This document shows positions 15,824-27,750 of a stretch of 60,447 bases of DNA, piece after piece; positions within the stretch are counted from its first letter, which is position 1, and each line of letters opens with the position of its first letter. The position numbers and the translations under genes were made by a program. The DNA lies in assembly GCA_035555315.1 (NCBI GenBank), contig DATMGU010000018.1:1-60447 (forward strand), written 5' to 3'. Under the pieces are notes generated by a model that worked only from the letters and a program-made list of their open reading frames with translations, made no database searches and had not been told where the DNA came from. The DNA is from DATMGU01 sp035555315. Lineage in GTDB: Bacteria; Pseudomonadota; Alphaproteobacteria; ATCC43930; CGMCC-115725.

Positions 15824-16822
15824 TCAACGCTGCCGCCCGCCATCGAGCCGGATGCGCGGATCCAGCGCCGCCAGGGCGAGATCCGACAGGAACACGCCGA
15901 TCACCGTCAACAGTGCCATGAACATCAGGAAGGACCCGGCCAGATACATGTCCTGGCTGCGCAGCGCCTCCAGCAGCATCGGTCCGGTGGTCGGCAGCGA
16001 CAGCACGACCGACACGATGGCGGCACCGGAGATGACATGCGGCAGCAGAGTGCCGATATCCGCGATGAACGGGTTCAGCGACATGCGCAGCGGATATTTC
16101 ATCAAGACCTTGAACGGCTTCAGCCCCTTGGCCCGCGCCGTCGTCACATACTGCTTTTGCAACTCGTCCAGCAGGTTGGCGCGCAGCCGGCGGATCATGC
16201 CGGCGGTGCCGGACGCGCCGATCACGATGACCGGGATCCACAGATGGGACAGCACCGATCCGACCTTGGCGAGGCTCCAGGGCTGGCCGATGAAACGCTC
16301 GTCCATCAACCCGCCGATCGATATGCCGAACAGGGTGTTGGCGCCGTACAGCAGCACCAGGGCCAGCAGGAAGCTGGGTGTCGCGAGGCCGAGAAAACCC
16401 AGCAGCGTCAGGCCGTAATCGGTCCAGCTATACTGATGGGTCGCCGAATAGATGCCGATCGGGAAGGCCAGTACCCAGGTGAAGATGATGGTCGAGATCG
16501 ACACGATGAAGGTCAGCACCAACCGGTCCCCGACCACGTCGTTGACCGGCAGGTTATAGGCGAAGGAATACCCCATATTGCCTTGCAGCAGGCCGGCCAC
16601 CCAATAGAGGTATTGCTCCCACGCCGGCCGATCGAAGCCGTAGAGCTCGCGCAGGAACTGGATCTTCTGCGGATCGACCGCCTCGCCCTGGCTTTGCAGC
16701 TCCGCCACATAGGTCGACAGGTAGTCGCCGGGCGGCAGCTGGATGATGCCGAAGACGATGATGCTGATCGCGATCAGCGTCGGGATCATCACCAGCAGGC
16801 GACGGATCACATAGCCGAACAT
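15824..16822 (-). CDS. ABC importer permease, OppB/DppB type
   Basis: A 332-residue permease of the peptide/nickel class. It starts MFGYVIRRLLVMIPTLIAIS, with the conserved PPGDYLSTYV and LRELYGFDRPAWEQYLYW segments and the EAA loop (VTTARAKGLKPFKVLMKYPL). It pairs with the OppC-type permease 10 bp downstream and follows the substrate-binding protein by 4 bp. Together they form the membrane channel of an oligopeptide-type importer. Confidence 0.92.
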   Translation of the reverse strand: MFGYVIRRLLVMIPTLIAISIIVFGIIQLPPGDYLSTYVAELQSQGEAVDPQKIQFLRELYGFDRPAWEQYLYWVAGLLQGNMGYSFAYNLPVNDVVGDRLVLTFIVSISTIIFTWVLAFPIGIYSATHQYSWTDYGLTLLGFLGLATPSFLLALVLLYGANTLFGISIGGLMDERFIGQPWSLAKVGSVLSHLWIPVIVIGASGTAGMIRRLRANLLDELQKQYVTTARAKGLKPFKVLMKYPLRMSLNPFIADIGTLLPHVISGAAIVSVVLSLPTTGPMLLEALRSQDMYLAGSFLMFMALLTVIGVFLSDLALAALDPRIRLDGGRQR

Positions 16823-16826
16823 CGCG

Positions 16827-18844
16827 CTAATCCTTTACCGGCTGGGACACGGACCCGGCGGGCGGTTCCGCCGCCGCGGCTTTGGCGGTGTCGCCCGGTG
16901 GCGGCGACAGCCAGAAATGGTCCGGCTTGTAGACCCCGAAATGAGCGCCGGGATCATAATTGTAGATGCCTTCGACCGGGACGTTGTGCAGTCGGTTGTT
17001 GACCACCACCGGCTGGGGAACCCCCGCTACGGTGCCGATCGTGAAGACCTGGTCGGCATGGATCGCCAGCATGCGTTGCCAGATCTCTTTGCGCTCGTCA
17101 CGCGAGATCGTTTCGTGCCAGCGCCTTTCGAGCGCCAGCAATTCCACAGCCGCCGGCAGGTCCGGCGGCTCGCCCGATTTGCCCTTGGTCTCGAAATACT
17201 GGCCCCAACGCGGCCATTCCCAGCCTTCCTGCTGGGTCGGCGCCAGGACGCGCGGGGTCATGGCGGGGGTGGCGAGACCGTCATCCAACCCCTTGTCGAT
17301 GGTCATCATCGTCTCGCCGGCGAAGATGCGGTTGTGCAGCACCTCGACCTGCTCGGGCTTGGTGAACAGCTTGATGCCGATCTCGCGCCAGGTGTCGCGG
17401 ATCAGCTCCAGCACGTCGCTTTGCTCGGAACTGTCGCCGGCGGTCTCGATGATGATCTCGAGCGGCCGCCCGTCGGGCATCAGCCGGATGCCTTCGCCAT
17501 CGCGCTTGGTCAGCCCGATCTCGTCGAGCAGTCGGTTGGCTGCCTTGCTGTCATAGTGCGCCCACGCTTTCTGGTTCTCGGTCGAGGCCAGCGGGCTGCC
17601 CGGCAGCATGGTGTTCTGGCCCTCGATGCCGAGGCCGTAATAGATCACCTGGTTGATCTCGTGCCGGTCGATCGCCATCGATAGCGCGCGGCGAAACCGC
17701 ACGTCGCGCATCAACGCCTGCCAGATCGGATCCTTGACGTTGAGGTTCGGATACAGCGCTAGTTGGCTGCCATAGCCGGTCCGCCACAGCCGCACCGAGA
17801 AGTCGTTGCGCTCCTCGCCGTCCTTCAGGAAGGTGTAATTGTCGAACCGCAGATAGCGCGCTTGCAGGTCGGATTCGCCGCCCAACCCGACCTTGGCCGG
17901 GATGATCTTGGCATCGGCGATCGAGGCGATGATCCGGTCGATATACGGCAGCTGCATGCCGTTGCGATCGATCCGGTAATAGTACGGATTGCGTTCGAAG
18001 ACGAACCGGTCCGACGGCGGCCGGGTCGTCAGCACCCAGGGGTCCAGGGTCGGCAGATCCGGATTGTCGTTCCGGGTCATATTGTCGAGCCGATTATGCA
18101 GCTGCCCCCAATTGCGCACGCGCGCCTGCTTGACCAGCTCGTCCAGCATGGCCGGCGCCGCGTATTTCGCGTTGAACTGCTTCAGGTAATGCGCCGGCCG
18201 GAAGATCTGCAGCGGCGCCGGCCCGGCCAGGTGGCCGAGAAAGGTCGGGTTCGGCTTCGACCAGGAAAACCGGATGGTGGTCTCGTCCAGGATCTCGACC
18301 CGGGGCCGTTCGCCATCGATCAGCAATTCGATCGGCGGCCCGCTCGGCGAGAGGTTGGGGTTCAGCGCCACATCCTGCCACCAATAGCGAAAATCCTCGG
18401 TCGTGAACGGCGCGCCGTCCGACCATTTCTGGCCGGCCCGCAGGTGCAGTGTGAACACGCGATCGCCGTCGTCATCGACGCTTTGCAGGATGTCCGGCAC
18501 CAGCTCGTGCTCCGGCGTATACGCCATCAGCCGGGCATAGCCGTAAAAGCCGATCACACGGGTATCCCGCGCCGAGGCGATCAAGGTATGCAGCTCGCCG
18601 CCGTATTTTCCCGGCTCGCCGGCCTCGACCGCCGGCACGATGGGCAGCCTTTGGTTCACCGGCGGGAGGGTTCCGGCGGCCACCCGCTCGGCCAGGGCCG
18701 GCGGTTCGACCATTTCCGCGCGGCTCGCGGAGCATGGCAGCGCCAGCGCCATACCGGCCAATACGAGGATGCCGGCCAAGACAAGGCTGCCGCCCAGCCC
18801 GAGGCCGCGCCGCCCGAGCGGCCGATAGGACGCCGGCCAACCCA

Positions 18845-18845
<1 letters not shown>
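16827..18845 (-). CDS. ABC substrate-binding protein, peptide/oligopeptide family 5
   Basis: A 672-residue extracytoplasmic solute-binding protein (SBP_bac_5). It has a signal peptide (RRGLGLGGSLVLAGILVLAG...ALPCSASRA), then the lobe I segment with HLRAGQKWSDGAPFTTEDF and later VRFRRALSMAIDRHEINQV, both family signatures. It is longer than OppA and DppA (about 530), nearer in size to YejA-type proteins. The start ATG at 18845 shares its A with the ATPase stop (TGATG). Ligand unknown; peptide or peptide-like molecules are probable. Confidence 0.92.
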
Positions 18846-20715
<1,870 letters not shown>

Positions 20716-20719
<4 letters not shown>

Positions 20720-21288
20720 CCGCGCGCTCCCGCCAGGTCGCTCGGCGATCGGTCGTTCGGCCGCTTGTCGCTCACGCCCTCGGTCCCCGCATCTTGAGCT
20801 TCCAGATCGCCGACATCGAGATCGAGCGCTCCCAGGTTGGTCCGTGTCACGTCGTCCAGGGGCAAATGTCGTGCCAGCGCGGCGCGGGCGGCGCGGGCGA
20901 CGATCTCGGAAAACCCGTCGATCTGGCTGTCGATCGACAGCCTTCGCCGGCCGGCGCGCAGCGACAATTGCATCCAGCCCCCTTTGCGGTCGCGTCGCGT
21001 CGCGTAATAGCGCAGGACCAGACGGTCCAGCCGATCCCAGGGCAGCGCGACCGGCCACGGCCCGGTCGTCGCGATCCCGTCGTCGGTGACCTCGATATGC
21101 CGCACGGCGCGGAACGCGGTCCGTCCGGCGAAGGTCAGGAACAAGAGGACGAGGATACCGAGAAATCCCGCCAGGACCGGGTGGAGCGGCACGGCGATCA
21201 GCGGCGTCACGACGACGACGAGGCCCAGCACCGCGCGCCCCAGATCGCCCAGCAGGCCGCTCGGCGGATAGGCGTGCCGGCTCGTCAT
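20716..21288 (-). CDS. Small membrane protein, PH-like
   Basis: A 190-residue protein with two adjacent hydrophobic segments (AVLGLVVVVTPLIAVPLHPV and LAGFLGILVLLFLTFAG) followed by a basic soluble domain (FRAVRHIEVTDDGIATTGPWPVALPWDRLDRLVLRYYATRR) resembling bacterial PH-like domains in membrane proteins of unknown function. It lies between the deacetylase-like gene and the fused ATPase, overlapping the latter by 4 bp, so it is very likely part of the importer operon. It has no assigned function. The start at 21288 is preferred because it follows the upstream stop by 11 bp. Confidence 0.65.
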
Positions 21289-21308
21289 GCGCGGGCTCGT
21301 CACGCGGG
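21279..21308. repeat. 15-bp tandem duplication at a start/stop boundary
   Basis: ggctcgtcatgcgcg (21279-21293) and ggctcgtcacgcggg (21294-21308). The first copy contains the membrane-protein start (minus strand, 21288) and the second the deacetylase stop (21300-21302). Confidence 0.75.
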
Positions 21309-22088
21309 CACCCGAAACACCGGGGCGACAGGCGGCTGTAACGCGTCGTGGATCGCCGTTTCGATCCTGCACCAGCGCGCCGTCGGATGCCCCGCGACAA
21401 AAGTCAGCAGATCGGCCAGAAACCGCTCGGTCGCCTCATCCATCACCAGATGATGGGTCAGGATGCCGGTCGGTTCGGCCGCGTCGGCCCGGCCGGTCCG
21501 GCGGGCGGCGAGGTGCCGGACCAGATCCTCGATCACCGCCCCCGCCTCGCGAAAGCCGCGTCCGGCGTGCCAGTCGACCGGATCGACATGGGTATTGACC
21601 TGACCCAGCCCGCCGGCGGCGAGGCGCGCCGCGCGCGGGCCGGATGTCGACAGGCCGATAAAGCCCGTGGAGGGCAGGAGCGGCACCAGATCCGCGTCGA
21701 TCCGGTTCCAGGGGGGCGTCAGGATGGGGCGGAAGGTGGTACCGAACAGATCCTCCAAGCGGCGGCGCCCCTCCCCCAGATCAGCCAGCATCACGGCGAC
21801 CGGTTGGTCCGCCAGCTCGATCTTCTTGGCCGGTGGTATCGCGTGATTGGTATGCCTCCAGCCATGCTGGATCACCGTCACAGTGGCGCAGCCGGCCAGG
21901 TGCTGGGCCAAGGCCGGTTCGGCCGGATAGGGGATCACCGCCAGCGCTAGCGGCACCGGCCCCGCGAGCTGCAACAGTCGATTCAGCGCCGGGGTCGGGC
22001 CGACCGCGTCGTCATCCCGCCACCACAGCGTCGCCACCCGGCCGGCCTCCGCCCATCGGGACAGTTCCTGCTCAAGCCGGCCGAACAC
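21300..22088 (-). CDS. Polysaccharide-deacetylase-like protein (NodB-fold)
   Basis: A 262-residue protein with elements of the NodB/carbohydrate-esterase-4 fold: WWRDDDAVG (acidic motif near 22-30), IQHGWRHTNH (a His-x3-His metal pair at 75 and 79) and TPPWNRID. It probably removes acyl groups from a glycan or a related amide. The start is GTG at 22088 with GAGG five bases upstream. It begins the minus-strand operon with the ABC importer but lies only 151 bp after the glycosyltransferase cluster, so it could act on the product of either. A glycan substrate is an inference from the fold and neighbours. Confidence 0.75.
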   Translation of the reverse strand: MFGRLEQELSRWAEAGRVATLWWRDDDAVGPTPALNRLLQLAGPVPLALAVIPYPAEPALAQHLAGCATVTVIQHGWRHTNHAIPPAKKIELADQPVAVMLADLGEGRRRLEDLFGTTFRPILTPPWNRIDADLVPLLPSTGFIGLSTSGPRAARLAAGGLGQVNTHVDPVDWHAGRGFREAGAVIEDLVRHLAARRTGRADAAEPTGILTHHLVMDEATERFLADLLTFVAGHPTARWCRIETAIHDALQPPVAPVFRVPA

Positions 22089-22222
22089 CGAAACCTCGGT
22101 ATGGAAAAGGGGAGACGTTCACAGCGACCAGACCTAACGAGCAGACATGACCGGATTTCGATGGGCAGGATACCTAATTGAGGTTTTTAACATTTTTTAT
22201 GTCCTCGCGTCCCGCCCCAGTG

Positions 22223-22248
22223 TCACTTATGGGGATCACTTACGGGGC
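22223..22248. repeat. 13-bp tandem duplication over a glycosyltransferase stop
   Basis: tcacttatgggga (22223-22235) and tcacttacggggc (22236-22248). The TAA stop of the minus-strand glycosyltransferase (22240-22242) lies in the second copy. Confidence 0.65.
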
Positions 22249-23442
22249 GGGTGCCAGGGCCGGCAAGATCTTTCCCTCGACCGCGGCGCGGATGATCGCG
22301 GCGCTGCGCCGGGCACCATCCAGATCCACCGGACCGATCCCCTCGATTCCGGCGCGATCCGGGGTCCGCTCGGTCATGCCGGGAAACCGCGCAACCATCC
22401 CGTCGATGGCGGCCGCGAGGCTCGGCCCATCGAGCGTCGCTTCGGGCACCACCTCGGCGAGGCCGCGCTGGGCCAGCAGCGCCGCGCGCAAGGGTTGTTC
22501 GGTTTCGGCCCCGACCGAGAACGGGATCAGCACGGCGGGCACGCGCGCGCGCAGGATATCCAGCACGGTGTTGTAGCCGGCCTGGCTGATCGACAGCCGG
22601 GCCCCGGCCAGGTGGCTGGGGAAGTCCGCGCGGTGCCGTTCGATCGAGACGCCGGGCGGTGCCGCGCGCAGCAGTTCGTCGAAGACCGGCTGCGGCAGGT
22701 TGCGCCCGGTCAGCAGCCGCCACGGCGCCGCCGCCAGACGGCAGAGCGGCCGCGCCGCCAGCGCCGCGCGCAGCAAGGGCTCGCCGACGGCGCCGCCGCC
22801 CGCCGAGACGATCACTTCACCGTGCCAGGCGGCAACTCCAATGGGCCGATCATCGGCGACGAAGCCCGTATAGGCCAATTTGTCTTTCAGCGATCCGGCC
22901 GCCGGAAAGCTCGCCTCCAGTCGGATGATGGTCGGGTCGGCATGGACCAGGATATGGTCGAACCGCGATCGGGCGATGGCGACGATCTCGTCGATCCGCT
23001 CGGGCTTGGTCTTGGCGACCAGGATGTCGCGGATCGAACAGAGGATCGCCGGCCGGCGGTCGCTTGTCGCCCATGCCGCCGCCAGCAGCGGCTCCAGCTC
23101 GAAGCGGAAGGCGCGTCGGCCGAACGGATAGGTTTCGATCAGCAACGCGTCCGGTCGCGTCGCCGCCAGTTCGCCCAGGACACGATCCCGCCGCGCCGCG
23201 CGCAGCGTGTCGTCGATCGGCCGGTCATCGCCATCGACCAGTACCTGGAAGCTGTCATCCAGGCTGCGCACCGGCGGCAGCTGCGCCAGCCGCGCCGCGC
23301 CGATATCCAATCCCGCCACCGGCATACCGCCGCTCAGCACGGTGACCTCGGCGCCGCCGGCGCTGAGCGCCTTGGCGATCAACGCGGCACGGACCAGATG
23401 GCCGGTGCCCAGCAGATGTTGGCAATGGATCAGGACGCGCAT
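22240..23442 (-). CDS. GT28/MurG-like glycosyltransferase
   Basis: A 400-residue GT-B-fold protein. The N-terminal glycine-rich loop (QHLLGTGHLVRAALIAKAL) and the C-terminal nucleotide-sugar site (LSISQAGYNTVLDILRARVP...) match the GT28/MurG-like group often annotated as 'glycosyltransferase family protein'. It would transfer a sugar from a nucleotide donor. Acceptor and sugar are unknown. Its start overlaps the 3' end of the histidine phosphatase by 13 bp. It is the last gene of the five-gene cluster and is a paralogue in style of the first gene (26454-27674). Confidence 0.85.
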   Translation of the reverse strand: MRVLIHCQHLLGTGHLVRAALIAKALSAGGAEVTVLSGGMPVAGLDIGAARLAQLPPVRSLDDSFQVLVDGDDRPIDDTLRAARRDRVLGELAATRPDALLIETYPFGRRAFRFELEPLLAAAWATSDRRPAILCSIRDILVAKTKPERIDEIVAIARSRFDHILVHADPTIIRLEASFPAAGSLKDKLAYTGFVADDRPIGVAAWHGEVIVSAGGGAVGEPLLRAALAARPLCRLAAAPWRLLTGRNLPQPVFDELLRAAPPGVSIERHRADFPSHLAGARLSISQAGYNTVLDILRARVPAVLIPFSVGAETEQPLRAALLAQRGLAEVVPEATLDGPSLAAAIDGMVARFPGMTERTPDRAGIEGIGPVDLDGARRSAAIIRAAVEGKILPALAPAP

Positions 23443-24044
23443 GGGTTCGACGATGCCTCCTGGCGCAACGGGATGTTGGCTTGCTCCAGATGGGGCCGGC
23501 CGTTCCCGTCGAGCGCGAAGAGATGCGCCGACGACCAGTCCAACCGCACCGGCGGCGCGCCGGTCATGTCCCAGCCGGTCGCCAGCGACAACAGTGCGCG
23601 GATGACGCCCTTATGGGTGACCCCGCCGGTCGGCAGGCAGGCCGTGGCGATCGTGGCCAGCAGGGGCGTCAGCCGCGCCTGCACCGCGCGGGGGCTTTCG
23701 CCGCCGGGCGCCGCGAGATCGAGGCCGGCGGCCTCCCGCTCGGCCATGCTTGGATCGGTTGCGCGCAACGCCGCCAGGCTCCGGCCCTCCCAGTGGCCCC
23801 AATCGGTCTCGATCAGCGCCGGCTCGACCGCCGCGTCGAGACCGAGCAGCCGAGCGGTTTCGACCGCCCGGCCCAGCGGGCTGGTCAGCCAGCGATATCC
23901 TACGAACTGGGGGGGCAGGCGCCAGCGCCGCGCCGTCGCGATGCCGTCGGCATCGAGCGGGATATCGGCGCGACCCTGCAGCCGGCCGGCACCGTTCCAC
24001 GCGGTCGGGCCATGCCGCAGCACGACGAACGGCACTGGGTTCAT
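23430..24044 (-). CDS. Histidine phosphatase (phosphoglycerate-mutase-like)
   Basis: A 204-residue branch-1 histidine phosphatase: VLRHGPTAWN near the N-terminus gives the phospho-accepting His11 in the RHG motif, and VTHKGVIRALL supplies the second histidine. ETDWGHWEGRS is the family's acid segment. It is placed between two glycosyltransferases with overlaps on both sides (4 bp upstream, 13 bp downstream), so it probably removes phosphate from a sugar-phosphate or nucleotide-sugar intermediate. The substrate is not evident. Confidence 0.88.
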   Translation of the reverse strand: MNPVPFVVLRHGPTAWNGAGRLQGRADIPLDADGIATARRWRLPPQFVGYRWLTSPLGRAVETARLLGLDAAVEPALIETDWGHWEGRSLAALRATDPSMAEREAAGLDLAAPGGESPRAVQARLTPLLATIATACLPTGGVTHKGVIRALLSLATGWDMTGAPPVRLDWSSAHLFALDGNGRPHLEQANIPLRQEASSNPCAS

Positions 24045-25168
24045 GGAACGAGCCGCCTCAACAGCCGATCGAGCTGCCGCGCCGCCGCGTCGAGCCCGTG
24101 GGTTGCCGCCGCCCGCTTCGCCGCGGCCTCACCCATGGCCCGCCGCCGGGCCGGGTCTTCCAGCAGACCGGCGATCGCCCGCGCGAAGCCGGCGATGTCG
24201 CCGGGTGGGACCAGCATCCCGGTCTCGCCATCGGCGATGATGGCCGAGACGCCGCCCACATCGCCGGCGACGACCGGCAAACCCGCCGCCTGGGCTTCCA
24301 GCAGCGCCATGCCGAACGCCTCGTTATGGGCCGGCCAGACGGCGAGATCAGCGGCACCCAGCACGGTGGCCAGCGCCGCCGGCTCCAGCGCGCCCAGCAG
24401 GGTGGCACGCGGCCCCAAGGCCGCCGCGACCTCGGCGCGCGCAGCCCCATCGCCGATGACCAGAAGATGCCAGAGCCGATCACCCAGCAGCGCCAGCGCC
24501 GCGCCCATTTGCTGGTACGAGACGAGCTTGTCGCCCGGCCGCATCATGCCGACCGCGACCAGCCACGGCGCATCGGGATCGAGCCTCAACTGCCGTGCCA
24601 GGTCCAGGCGGTGCCGTCGCCGGTCGCGCGCGGCCTCGGCGTAGGGGGTGCCGTCGAGGAAGGGCGGCAGGGTGACATGGTCGGTATGAGCCCCAAGATA
24701 GGGGCGTACGCCCTCGGCATCCGCCGGGTTGAGGCCGATTACCAGGCTCGCCTGGCCGAGGGCCTCCAGCACGGCGCGATGCGGTCGCGCCCAGCGTCCG
24801 GCCGCCTGCTTGCCCGCGACGGAGGCCTCGACCACGGCATAGGGGATGCCCAGGGCGGCCGCGACGGGGGGCCCGATCCAGTCCGGCGCCTTGTGATAGA
24901 GGTGGTAGGTCAGCCACAGATCCGGGCGCGCGATCCGGCCGGTCTCGATCCCCTTGACCAGCCGCCGGCCCAACCATCCACCCAGCCGTTCCAACCGTGC
25001 CTGGCGCGCGGTATCCCCGGCACCGTCCCAACTGCGCAGGTGGGCGGCGGGCGATACCTGATGGCCGGCGCGTTCCAACGCCGCGATCAGCAGCCTCGCC
25101 ACCAATCGATCGCCCGAAGGTACCGGGTGATCGACGGGCTTCAGCGGGGCGTAGAAGGCGATCCGCAC
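24041..25168 (-). CDS. GT4-family glycosyltransferase
   Basis: A 375-residue GT-B glycosyltransferase. The C-terminal half has LVAVGMMRPGDKLVSY, then the donor-site motif AHNEAFGMALLEAQAAGLPVVAGDVGG (E-x7-E) and DGETGMLVPPGD, all typical of family 4. The N-terminus MRIAFYAPLKPVDHPVPSGDR lines the acceptor site. It probably builds an extracellular or lipid-linked glycan with its neighbours. Its stop overlaps the phosphatase start (ATGA). Confidence 0.9.
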   Translation of the reverse strand: MRIAFYAPLKPVDHPVPSGDRLVARLLIAALERAGHQVSPAAHLRSWDGAGDTARQARLERLGGWLGRRLVKGIETGRIARPDLWLTYHLYHKAPDWIGPPVAAALGIPYAVVEASVAGKQAAGRWARPHRAVLEALGQASLVIGLNPADAEGVRPYLGAHTDHVTLPPFLDGTPYAEAARDRRRHRLDLARQLRLDPDAPWLVAVGMMRPGDKLVSYQQMGAALALLGDRLWHLLVIGDGAARAEVAAALGPRATLLGALEPAALATVLGAADLAVWPAHNEAFGMALLEAQAAGLPVVAGDVGGVSAIIADGETGMLVPPGDIAGFARAIAGLLEDPARRRAMGEAAAKRAAATHGLDAAARQLDRLLRRLVP

Positions 25169-26445
25169 GCGGCCTCCCTGAGCCCGAACTGCGTGGCCAG
25201 CCCGTCGATGCAGGTATCGAGCGCGAAGCTCTCGCGCACCCGCCTTTCGCCCGCCCGGCCAAGGTGGTCGCGCAGGGCCGGTGCGCGGATGAGCCGTTCC
25301 AGGCCCTGGGCGAGCGCCATCCGGTCGCCGGGTTCGACCAGGAGCCCCGTGCGGTCATGCTCGATGAGTTCGGGCACCGCCGAGACTCTCGTGGCGAGGC
25401 AGGCGAGCCGCTGGCTTTGCGCCTCGACCAGCACATTGGGCAACCCGTCGCGATCGCCGTCCGCCGCGATCCGGCTGGCCAGCACGAAGACATCCGCCGC
25501 TCGATAGGCCGCCAGCACGGCGTCCTGGGCGGCGGAACCCCGCCATTCGATCCGATCGGCCAGGCCCAGCCGCGCCGCCAGGGCCTTCAACCGCTCGCTC
25601 AAGGCGCCCCCACCGATATGCACGAGGCGCCAGGCGAGGTCGCCGGGCAGCAGGGCGAGGGCCGCCAGCAGATCGTCATAGCCCTTCTTTTCCACCGCCC
25701 GGCCGACCGACAGCAACCGCGCCGGCGCACCGGGATCGCCGCCGTCGCGGGGGGGCGCCGGCATGTCCGGCGGGGTGGGAAACCGCGCGAGGTCGAGGCC
25801 GTGATAGCTGAGCCGCACCCGACCGTCGGCCGGCGTCAGCCCTGATAGATGGGCGTGACCGGCGGCGGTGCAGGTCACCGCCCAGGCGCAGTCGGCCAGC
25901 TTCTGGCGGATCTCCCATGCCGGCGAGGTCCAGATGTCCTTGGCATGGGCCGACACGCTCCACGGTATCCCGATGAGGTGCGCCGCATAGCGGGCGACCG
26001 AGGCGGGGGTATGCAGGAAATGCGCGTGCAGCCGGCCGAGCCCGGCGCTGCCTTCGGCCGCCAGCACCAACGCCTGGCCGAACCGGCGCACCCGATTGCG
26101 CGTCGGGTCGCGTCGGAGATCGGCCCACCACAGCCGCCTTGTGGCACGGTAGCGGGGCCACTGCCTGATCCGACGCCAGGCCCGCCAGACGCGCAGCGGT
26201 TCCTGGTGCAGATATTCCGGCAGATACAGCACCGGCGCCACGATCTCGTCATGCACGGGGTGGCGCAGCCGGTCGGTCGGTCGGCGCAGCGAGATGATCC
26301 GGATATCCAGGCCGCGCTTTTCGAGCGCGCGGATCTCCTCGGCGATGAAGGTCTCGGACAGCCGGGGATAGCCCTTGAGCACGAAACCGACCGGGCCCGA
26401 TTGGATCGAACCGGAATCGGCCGTGTACCCCGTTGCTCCGTCCAT
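25141..26445 (-). CDS. GT4-family glycosyltransferase (colanic-acid WcaL-like)
   Basis: A 434-residue GT-B protein. VGFVLKGYPRLSETFIAEEI near residue 17 and AHFLHTPASVARYAAHLIGIPWSVSAHAKDIW are hallmarks of the WcaL/exopolysaccharide-type group. The donor-site block (VGRAVEKKGYDDLLAAL, then ADGDRDGLPNVLVEAQSQRL) follows. The ATG at 26445 is 8 bp after the upstream gene's stop and starts the family-like sequence; the frame is open further but not family-like. It overlaps the next glycosyltransferase by 28 bp. It is probably an envelope or exopolysaccharide glycan enzyme. Confidence 0.88.
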   Translation of the reverse strand: MDGATGYTADSGSIQSGPVGFVLKGYPRLSETFIAEEIRALEKRGLDIRIISLRRPTDRLRHPVHDEIVAPVLYLPEYLHQEPLRVWRAWRRIRQWPRYRATRRLWWADLRRDPTRNRVRRFGQALVLAAEGSAGLGRLHAHFLHTPASVARYAAHLIGIPWSVSAHAKDIWTSPAWEIRQKLADCAWAVTCTAAGHAHLSGLTPADGRVRLSYHGLDLARFPTPPDMPAPPRDGGDPGAPARLLSVGRAVEKKGYDDLLAALALLPGDLAWRLVHIGGGALSERLKALAARLGLADRIEWRGSAAQDAVLAAYRAADVFVLASRIAADGDRDGLPNVLVEAQSQRLACLATRVSAVPELIEHDRTGLLVEPGDRMALAQGLERLIRAPALRDHLGRAGERRVRESFALDTCIDGLATQFGLREAACGSPSTPR

Positions 26446-26453
26446 GATCCTGT

Positions 26454-27674
26454 TTAGCGCTGTCCCACGGCCAGGCGGGGCGGGCGACCGGATAACAGGG
26501 TATGGGCGAAGTTCTGGACGTTCTCCAGCCCGCCGAGCAGGCCCGGGATGGTCACCGATGAGGGCAACCGCTGGCCGGGTAGGCGGCGCAGCGCCTCGAT
26601 CATCGGTGCCGCGTCGGTCGACCCGTCGGGGCTCAGCATCTGGGCGAGGCCGAGCGTCGATGCCCGGCACGCGCGCAGCCATTGCTCCAGCCGCGGCTCG
26701 GTCCGCGGCACGATCAGGGCGCGTTTGTCGAACGACAGGATCTCGCAGAAGGTGTTGTACCCGCCCATCGCGACGACGCCCGCGGCGCCCTGCATCAGGG
26801 TCTCTATCCGGGCATCGAAGGTGATCGCGCGGACGCGGGGCAGGCGGGCGACGCGGGCGTTGAACTCGGCCTGCCCGGCGGTGTTCATGAACGGCCCGAA
26901 CACCAGCAGCGCCGGCCAGGGCAGGTCGTCGGTCGCCTCATAGGCCTTTAGCACCCAATCGATCATGGTCTCGCCGTCGCCGCCGCCGCCCGGCGTCACC
27001 AGCAGGTAAGGCTGATCGGTGATCTCCTGAACCTCGGCCGTGATGCTGGAGGCGGCGGTACCGGCGCCGCGTCTGAGATAGCCGGTGAAGACCATCTTGG
27101 CGCGCACGTGATCCGGCAGGGTGATGCCGGCGAGCGGGTCGGACACCTCCGGCAGCCCATAGACCCAGATCGCGTCGTACAGCTCGTCCAGGGCCGGCAG
27201 CACGTGCTTGCGCTCCCACTCGGTCTCGAGCTGGCCCGGTTCGTCCAGGATGTCGCGCAGGCCCAGCACGACCGGCGTGCCGCGCTGTCGCATCAGTTCC
27301 AGCGTCGGCCGCACCTCGCCGCGCAGACCCAGCGGTTCCTTGTCGACAATGAACAGATCGGGGTCGAAAATCGCGGCGGTGTGGCGCATGATCGAGGCAC
27401 GCATTTCAAGCGTTTCCTCGATCGCGATAGGAAGAGTCAGCGATGTATATTCGCCGTTGCGCAGCTTGATCACGCCGGGCACGCGGACAAAATCTACCCG
27501 GGTGCGGAAATCGAAACTGCCGATGATCGGCGAACCCGATAGAATGATCACCGACAGCGTGGGGTCCGCATCCACCAAGGCGTGCGCGATGGCGCGGCAC
27601 CGCCTTAGATGACCAAGGCCCATGCTGTCATGACTGTAGATCAGGACGCGGCTATGGCTGCGCGCGTTGACCAT
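26454..27674 (-). CDS. GT28/MurG-like glycosyltransferase, first gene of the cluster
   Basis: A 406-residue GT-B-fold protein with the glycine loop YSHDSMGLGHLRRCRAIAHA, the linker VTPGGGGDGETMIDWVL and the donor-site motif GVVAMGGYNTFCEILSFDKR. It is not MurG itself: the acceptor half lacks MurG's GGH-type signature. The start is uncertain between tandem ATGs at 27677 and 27674; 27674 is preferred because AAGGG lies 5 bases before it. It is transcribed away from the degenerate ABC gene, 76 bp apart, so a shared regulatory region controls both. Confidence 0.85.
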   Translation of the reverse strand: MVNARSHSRVLIYSHDSMGLGHLRRCRAIAHALVDADPTLSVIILSGSPIIGSFDFRTRVDFVRVPGVIKLRNGEYTSLTLPIAIEETLEMRASIMRHTAAIFDPDLFIVDKEPLGLRGEVRPTLELMRQRGTPVVLGLRDILDEPGQLETEWERKHVLPALDELYDAIWVYGLPEVSDPLAGITLPDHVRAKMVFTGYLRRGAGTAASSITAEVQEITDQPYLLVTPGGGGDGETMIDWVLKAYEATDDLPWPALLVFGPFMNTAGQAEFNARVARLPRVRAITFDARIETLMQGAAGVVAMGGYNTFCEILSFDKRALIVPRTEPRLEQWLRACRASTLGLAQMLSPDGSTDAAPMIEALRRLPGQRLPSSVTIPGLLGGLENVQNFAHTLLSGRPPRLAVGQR

Positions 27675-27750
27675 CATCACCCTTGTTGTAAAAAACCAGT
27701 CCCTCCGCCCGCACCATTGCACAGCTCGACCTGTCCGGTAATCCTCTTTC
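27675..27750. promoter_or_regulatory. Divergent promoter region, glycosyltransferases / ABC protein
   Basis: Only 76 bp separate two divergent start codons (27674 minus and 27751 plus), so the promoters overlap and the glycosyltransferase operon and the ABC/cNMP operon are probably co-regulated. No clear operator was identified. Confidence 0.5.
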